Both the position numbers and the translations under genes were made by a program. From contig NC_059502.1 in assembly GCF_914767665.1 (NCBI RefSeq), positions 37,404,812-37,468,811 of the forward strand: 64,000 nucleotides of DNA. The letters run 5' to 3'. The notes beneath the pieces were generated by a model that saw nothing but the letters and a program-made list of their open reading frames with translations, ran no database searches and was not told where the DNA came from. This document shows positions 57,401 to 64,000 of this stretch, piece by piece (position 1 is the first letter of the stretch; every line of letters starts with the position of its first letter). Source of the DNA: Harmonia axyridis (taxonomy: Eukaryota; Arthropoda; Insecta; Coleoptera; Coccinellidae).

Positions 57401-58486
57401 TTAGTTTTTGATCATCATTGTTTGAGTTGACGATTTTGAATTCGGTTGAGGTTCTAAAAAATGTTGTCCTCTCATAAAATTGAATCTAGCAAAGGAAATA
57501 CCAACAGGCCAGAATTCATTTTTGTATACTTCCTCTTTAAGTGTTAAAGGAACTCCTACCATAAAGCTCTTGAAACCTGCTTGATTTGACCTCGTTTTCA
57601 ATAACATCACTGATATTTGATCAATTTCTGAATCGCTTTTAGCTGATATATAATTTTTTATTTCTTGTTCTTGGACAGATTCATTACCTCTTGAAATAAA
57701 CAACCATATCTTCTTTGATCCCTTGTTGGGCTTGAATGATTTAAATGTTGACTCATCTACTTCTATTCTGGAACCAACATTCACTTTCTTTTGCCGTTTA
57801 CGATTTTTTCTTATGACTTCTTGAAAGCCGTCCTGTTCATTTAGATCTTGTTTACCTTTCCTTTCCTTGTTTATATTTACATTATTGGCAATGTGTTTGT
57901 CAAGGATCGTGACAGATGCGCAAGACGTCGTAGTGTCCGATTTTTCTACCGTGGTGGTTAATATGGAATTATTAGTTTTCTGTGTTTGTTTGTCTGTTTC
58001 AAGGTTATCGTTTTCTTTGACAGCATTGGTATTTACCATTTCACTCGATGTTGTGTTTATCTTTATATTGCGATTTTTTTTACGTGGAACATCTTGACTA
58101 TGATTATTTTTGTTTACGTATTTATTTTCAAGGAAACCAACCTTTTCAGTCAATAATTTGTTGTATTCCTTCAGTACTCGATATGCTTCCTGACTTTCTT
58201 GCAATAATTTCTTCAGAAAATCATTTTCCATATCCAATAATTTATTTTGCGTTAAAACTTTCTCATACGCTGTTGTTTCATCACACTTCTTCTCACATGG
58301 AATATGTTTACATTGGGCATTTTTATTGTTAGCTGCCGTTGTTATACACGACGGATGAAAACTTTCATTGCATTTTGTACAAAGAACGAAATCAACGACT
58401 TTCTTGGCACAATAAGCGCATTTTTGATCCACAATTTTCTTTTCTCTCTCGGAGCGTAAATTTATATCAACCTCACTCGTCGACAT
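57401..58486 (-). CDS. ORF1 protein of LINE copy C (361 aa, PHD-like zinc finger)
   Basis: ATG at 58486. C23-x2-C26-x9-C36-x2-C39-x4-H44-x2-C47, then C59 and C64, form a PHD-like finger. A Glu/Leu-rich coiled coil (about residues 75-120) and a Thr/Asn/Lys-rich linker follow, then a C-terminal RRM-like domain with KKIWLFISRG and FWPVGISFARFNF. It is the counterpart of ORF1 in copy B, with low overall identity but identical finger spacing. Confidence 0.8.
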   Translation of the reverse strand: MSTSEVDINLRSEREKKIVDQKCAYCAKKVVDFVLCTKCNESFHPSCITTAANNKNAQCKHIPCEKKCDETTAYEKVLTQNKLLDMENDFLKKLLQESQEAYRVLKEYNKLLTEKVGFLENKYVNKNNHSQDVPRKKNRNIKINTTSSEMVNTNAVKENDNLETDKQTQKTNNSILTTTVEKSDTTTSCASVTILDKHIANNVNINKERKGKQDLNEQDGFQEVIRKNRKRQKKVNVGSRIEVDESTFKSFKPNKGSKKIWLFISRGNESVQEQEIKNYISAKSDSEIDQISVMLLKTRSNQAGFKSFMVGVPLTLKEEVYKNEFWPVGISFARFNFMRGQHFLEPQPNSKSSTQTMMIKN

Positions 58487-58526
58487 ATTGCGACGTATAC
58501 CAGGATATGAATGAAATATATATTAT

Positions 58527-61190
58527 ATGATGATGATGATGAATAAATATTTTGAGGTTATGAGTTATCGTGACTTTGAGGTTTTTGTGGGGGATATAAA
58601 TATAAATATTGGTGACGACACTTGTAAGAACAGTATAGCATATCAATCGATTATGGGTTTGAATGGTTTCGAAGTGAAAATCAATGTTGCAACTGAAGAG
58701 ACAGAAAAACCCGTCTTCTATCATAGATCACATATGTACCAAAATAAAGAATATAGTACATATCTAATGAATTTTCCATACATCCCGGACTGATAAAAAA
58801 CATCGATTACGGATCACAGCGCAATATTTCTGTCTGTGAAATCTCTCATTTCTTGTATCGATGAAAACGTATTGAAAAAGAAGAGAAAATTAGTAGATTT
58901 AGAGAACTTTTTGATTATTCATCTACGGAAAACTGGAAGACGGTTCTCGATTGTAAGAATTCGTTGGATGATTATGTAGGGTTCATTGATATATTGAGGG
59001 AATGTTTGGAAAAATCTTCGTTTTTCGTTAATTCAAGTCCAGCAAAGTGTTATAAGAAACGAAAACCTTGGATTACAAATGCGCTCATTAAATCGATACA
59101 ATGTAGAGACAGAATTGAATTTGAATGGAAAAAAAGACCTAGTATCTCGTACAAAAAAAACGTGATTTTATTATCTATAGGAATAATTTGAATAAATTGA
59201 TTAGAACTACTAAGAAGTCATACTACAGAGATAAAATCATAATGTTAGGAAATAACACAAGAAAGCTCTGGGCAAATATAAATGAAATTAATAATAAAAC
59301 AAAGACGAAGGAAAGTTTACTTGGAGAAATCAAGGACGAACACAATGTTGTAACTACAGATCCCGGACAAAAGGCGAATTTGTTCAACGATTTTTCTACA
59401 AATTTTGGTGAAAAAATGACGGATAGTGTCTCCGCAAATACACAAGATATATTTCTTCAAACAACGAACTTGGCATCATCGATCTATCTGAAACATGTAA
59501 CACAGAGTGAAATTATTTCTTACATATTCTCGTTAAATAATAATTCCGCCACAGGATCGGACGGTTTTAAGGTTTCTCTCATCAGAAAAATTCATCCTTT
59601 CATATTGCATCCACTTTTACACATAATAAATTTAATTTTCAAAACAGGTATAATACCATCGGAATTCTGTAATGAACCATTTTGAGAAAGTTTTTGAGAA
59701 GTGCTTGAAGACAAGATTGATGTCTTGTCCAAATCAATTCAGCATCTTGAGTTCGAAACAGTATTGATTCAGGGAGAGCGTGTCGACTACTGAAACAATC
59801 GAATAACTTACCACCTATATAAATGAAGGTTTGAATAGAAAAAAGAAGATTCTGTCAGTTTTTTATATTTAGCCAAGGCTTTTGACACCGTCTCTCATGA
59901 ACTTCTGCTGTGTAAACTTGAGAAAATTGGTATAAGGGGGATTTGTCTGAGATTGTTTCGAGATTATCTCTCGACAAGAAAACAGTGCGTGAAGATTGCG
60001 GAAAACTTGAGTCATCCACAGGTTCCAAACACGGGAATTCCTCAAGGAATTGTTCTTGGACCTGTATTGTTCCTTATTTTCATAAATGATATTATGAATA
60101 TCCCTAATATAAATATCATCTCATATGCAGATGATTCGGTAGTAGCGTTTGAGGAAGAAACTTAGGATGAAACTTATAGAGAAACTGAAAATGGCATGAG
60201 ATTGATAAATGCATGATTAACACAAAGTTTATTGAGTTTGAATTCGGCAAAAACAAAATTCTTCGCATTATCATTGACTGTCAATGGTCAACCAGGTAGT
60301 AGTGACTATTCACTCCTTCAAATGCGTTAACATCTGCGATTGTAGTTGTCCTACCATTTCTAGGGAAAACTATTAAATATTTGGGAGTCAATGTTGATCG
60401 GTTTTTACGATGGGACATGCAGGTGGTATTAGCAATTTCATTATGTATTTTACAATTTGAGAAACATCATGTCTGATAAATTTCTTTATCGTGTCTATGA
60501 TGCTGTGGTTGGATCGGTGCTAAGATATGGTATTACACTGTGAGGTGGTATGTTTTGTACTCATTTAAAACACTTGTAAATTTTCCAACATACTAAGTAT
60601 ATTGAAGATCATTCATAAAGTTGGAAGACTGTTCAATACTGATAGATTATACAACGAGACGAAACAACTTAATATCAAACAAATATTAATTTATGAAACT
60701 TTAATGAACCAATTTGAAAAAAACGAAGTATCGTTGAACATGGTCAAAATACAAGAAGTGTACAAAATAAAAATATAATAGTCCCAAGATTTCATAGAAC
60801 ATATTTACAGCACAGTTTATCTTATTATGGACCAAAACTATATTGCCTTCTTCCAGTTGAGATGAAATTGACTATTAATGTAATGAAAAAAAAAAAAGAA
60901 AACTTAAAACTTACATTGTGGAATACTCTGGTATATTTTACTCTGTATTCGAGAATATGTGTTAGTTTATATTGGCAGCCTCTAAAGAGCTTATTTTCTT
61001 ATTTATAAATTATAGGGCAGTTATTTTGGATTTAATTAATTTTTAATGTAGCGAATATCTTTTTGTTCATCTTTGTTAATCGAAGTGTATGAAATAAAAG
61101 CTTTGCTTAGGTCATACATTTCTGATCGGATACTTCTGTATTTTAGAATATTGTATATTATATATTGTGATGAATAAATTTGAATTTGAA
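58527..61190 (+). pseudogene. Decayed CR1/Jockey-like LINE copy D
   Basis: Ordered fragments in several frames: VFVGDININIGDD (endonuclease), KPWITNALIKSIQCRDR (linker), SATGSDGFKVSLIRK (RT entry), LAKAFDTVSHELLLCKL (about 59870), NTGIPQGIVLGPVLFLIFIN and SYADDSVVAFEEE. The 3' end is GATGAATAAATTTGAATTTG at about 61170. Copy C has inserted near its endonuclease. Confidence 0.8.
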
Positions 61191-61196
61191 TTTGAT

Positions 61197-62870
61197 AATA
61201 CTCTTAATGAATAACTGTCAGTTGGGCAATCATTGAAGAATAAAACATCTTGGGGACCTGATGAGATACCAGTGTATTAAAAGCGCCAATAAATTTCATC
61301 GTGGAACCAATTTCCTTCATAATTAATCGTTCATTCAAGGAGGGTATTTTTCCGGAAAATCTGAAAATTGCTATAATTAAATCTCTTTATAAAAGAGAAC
61401 AATGAATGACCCTAATTACTATAGGCCTATAAGCATATTACCTATCTTCTTTTTCAAAAATATTCGAAAAAGTTTTATGTAACAGACTTTCGAAATTTTT
61501 TCGAAAATTCGATGTTATCTCGGTTTGTCAGCATGGATTTGTAAAAAATCAAAATATTGAAACTGCCATATATGAACTTATCAATGGAATTGATCTTGCA
61601 CTGGAACGGGAAGAGATATCTTTGGCTTTGTTTCTAGATTTCTCAAAGGACATCGGAAATTGTTGAAAGTGTTAGATTATTGTGGAATAAGAGATAATAA
61701 GCTTAAATTTTCAGAAAGTTACTCTATATCTAGAAGGCAACCAGTGATCCTGGAGGATAATGGGGAAACATATGTCTCTAATGAAATTTATATCAATTTG
61801 GGAGCCTCTCAGGGCAGTATCGTTCAGCCGTTTTTGTTCATAAAGTATATAAACAATCTACCTGGGGTAATTACGGATGAAAAAATACTTTAAGACTTCT
61901 TGCAGATGATACAAATTTGTTGACCCGATCTTTCTGTATTTCAACTGCTATAACTGCTTCCAATGATACCTCGATATCAATAGAAAAATGGTTAGGTAAT
62001 CATAACCTTGTTTTGAATATTGAAAAGACTAAGTGTGTGATTTTTCATAGTAATGAATCAAAACTAGAGTTTCCTAAATAAATCGATATTCTAGATAGTT
62101 GTATTGTGGTTGATGAGGAAGTCAAATTTGTGGGGATACTTCTTGATGAACATCTAAAATAAGTCCACATTGCGAGCAACTTGAAAGTAGACTGAACTCT
62201 GTATGTCATATATTATTTATAACGAGGAATCAGGTGAATAATGATATTTTAAAGCTGGTTTGTTTCTCGAATTTTCAGTCCATACTTTCCTATGGACTGA
62301 TCTTCTGGGGTAGTTCTTCATTTATGGTAGGTATTTTTGTTGTTCAAAAAAAAAGCATTGCGAACCATGTTACATCTGGGGTACAGAGAATCATGCTGAG
62401 GGATATTCAAAGAAAATAATATACTCACTGTTTATGGATTGTATATTTATATGCTGTTAGTTTTTTTCAATAAGAATAGTCATTATTTTGATAAATATGT
62501 AAATGTCAACAATACCAGAAGGATGTTTCCTTATGTTATTCCGATTCATAAGACTTCACTAAGGGAAAGAACTGTCGAATATATGGCCATATTATTGTAT
62601 AATGCTCTTCCCAGAGAATTAAAAATGAACTTTGGCGAGAAAAATCTCAAGAAATCTCTATATTGTTTTGTAATAAATTTCGAGCCATACAGTTTCTGAA
62701 TTCTGGTCATTCTGTAGGAGATAAGTTCGATTTTGTTTCTCATCGAGCATTTTCCTCAATTTGGTTTTGGTACGGCCTTTGGTCAATTATTGAAAACAAT
62801 TTGTACATTCAAAGGCCTATATGCTATATATGCTATTTTGAGTGGACTGTAAAATAAAAAAGTTTAATTT
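61197..62870 (+). pseudogene. Decayed CR1/Jockey-like LINE copy E
   Basis: 5' truncated within the RT: LKNKTSWGPDEIP (about 61235), YYRPISILPIF, the damaged LGASQGSIVQPFLFIKYINN, LLADDTNLLT, LNIEKTKCVIFHSNES, YGLIFWGSSS and LLYNALPRELKMNFGEKNL...NFEPYSF. Many stops and shifts. It lies directly behind copy D in the same orientation. Confidence 0.8.
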
Positions 62871-64000
62871 AACTTACTACTAAGTTTTTTGGGGGTCAAG
62901 CTAGTTCCAGGTGCGTTATTTCCAAATTCACCTTCGAGTAAAGGAAGTAAATTAGGAAGGGTGAAGGAAAAATAAGGAAAAAATAAGATGAAATTTTAAA
63001 CCTGGACAGCACTCCCACTGCGGCTCGGGATGCAGGTGGTAATCCCGACCTTCCTTGGTTTGAATAAAAATGCTATAATCCTAATAATGCGGGTTGAACT
63101 ATGATGCGAGTTGAACTATAACTATGATGCACTAACACCAAGGAGCACACTAAATCTTGCGGTTTTACTATGAGAAATTTTTCTAAAGCGGGTGAAAAGC
63201 AAAAATGCGAAAAGCTGGTCGAAATTCTACAACACGGCAGCGTCGAATTCTAAACTGAAACTGAATGGAAACGCGAAGAGAGCGAAATTAAAACATGTGG
63301 TGTCATATGTGAGATATGAACCGACACAAACAATAATAAATAAATATTGGGGAAATTCCGAAAACGCCCCAACAGGGTTATTTTTGACTTTTTCCATTTT
63401 TATGTCTAGTTATCATTTGATATAATTTTTGAAATAAATTGATATTATTATTTTAAATATTATTATTATTATTAAACATTGTATCAGAGCTTGAATCAAC
63501 TACATCCCTTAAATTTCCATTTTCATGGGAATGCGCTGTGTGTATATTATAGTTGTTTCATTATTCTCAAATCTATATAATTTTATTGTTTTACATATCC
63601 ATTCTCAATTTCAAGTAATCTAGTAAGAGTATTGGTTAATCATTTCTAATGAAAAATTACGAACCGTTCGGAGGAAAATTACCTTTGGAGAAAATATAAC
63701 AGGTCATATTTCAGAATGTGTAGTTAAAATCCAATAATCAAATGAAAAAATTGCCCGTCCTCTGTTCGTTACCCAGAGTCAGTATTTAAAAAAAGTTTGT
63801 TTGGTACAGAATGGAAATTTTTATTTTAGATCCTGAATGGACTAGTTTTAATTTTTTTGTTAAGGATCAATTCTAAAAATTTAATTAAAATGAAACAAAA
63901 ATGTGGAAGAATCATTGAAATATCTCTAGAAATGAAAAAGTTATGGGACTTTGAAGTTGCGCTTGGAAGAATAATTTCATACTACGTGTAAGTGTCGTGA
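62871..64000. other. Terminal stretch without recognised genes
   Basis: A short G/C-richer patch at 62990-63060 (CTGCGGCTCGGGATGCAGG) and a Lys/Asn-rich ORF at 63192-63425 with no recognisable domain. The remainder is AT-rich. Confidence 0.4.

Larger units (their letters stand above)
54405..58490 (-). mobile_element. CR1-like LINE copy C, apparently full length with both ORFs open
   Basis: From 58486 downward: ORF1, an overlapping ORF2, a short 3' UTR (CGAAATAAATATT) and an (ATT)n tail. The 5' end lies only a few bases before the ORF1 ATG and is set in the endonuclease region of LINE copy D. Both coding frames lack lesions, so it is the best candidate for an active LINE here. Confidence 0.85.

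Overview
This is AT-rich eukaryotic DNA, very probably from an insect and possibly a beetle, although the order is not proven. Reasons: spliced exons of a ZIP metal transporter, an eIF3f-like coding fragment that resembles insect eIF3f, and a TE set typical of insect genomes (CR1/Jockey-like and R4/Dong-like LINEs, a Penelope-like element, Metaviridae including one env-bearing errantivirus-like element, mariner-type DNA elements with CAGGGTG ends, long (TA)n tracts). No bacterial-style operon, CRISPR array, rRNA or tRNA was seen. Most of the 64 kb is transposon sequence, much of it nested.

Layout. 1-2450 (-): R4/Dong-like LINE running off the left edge. 2443-2826 (-): eIF3f-like fragment wedged between that LINE and a 144-bp satellite (2827-4490). 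4690-6650: nested DNA-transposon debris with a MADF-domain ORF. 8320-8524 and 30171-30625 (+): two exons of a ZIP (SLC39) transporter separated by a 21.6-kb intron. The intron holds a mariner-type deletion derivative (10568-11180), two large mariner-like elements with long inverted arms (11870-13554 and 14423-16332), a young GC-rich Gypsy-type element with an intact gag-pol ORF (18623-23358, -), R4-like stubs in (TA)n, a 163-bp near-perfect hairpin and truncated LINEs. 31600-33980 (+): Penelope-like element with RT and GIY-YIG nuclease. 34278-40620 (-): errantivirus-like LTR element with open gag and env frames but a pol ORF lacking reverse transcriptase. 43211-44090: four copies of a 220-bp tandem repeat. 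45880-62870: LINE graveyard, in which one CR1-like copy (54412-58490, -) has both ORFs open and meets a second copy (50430-54350, +) tail to tail.

The host gene that can be read is the ZIP transporter; its N-terminal exons are not recognised here. The eIF3f segment looks like a relic, although an exon cannot be excluded.

The most interesting signals are: the RT-less, env-carrying element whose pol reading frame is still open and contains a second, rearranged copy of integrase-side sequence; three separate loci sharing a hammerhead-ribozyme-like fold (CTGAAGAA, variable stem, GAAACGT) with compensatory stem changes; one (TA)n tract apparently split by three unrelated retroelements; and mariner-like elements whose inverted arms are built from ~294-bp tandem subunits.
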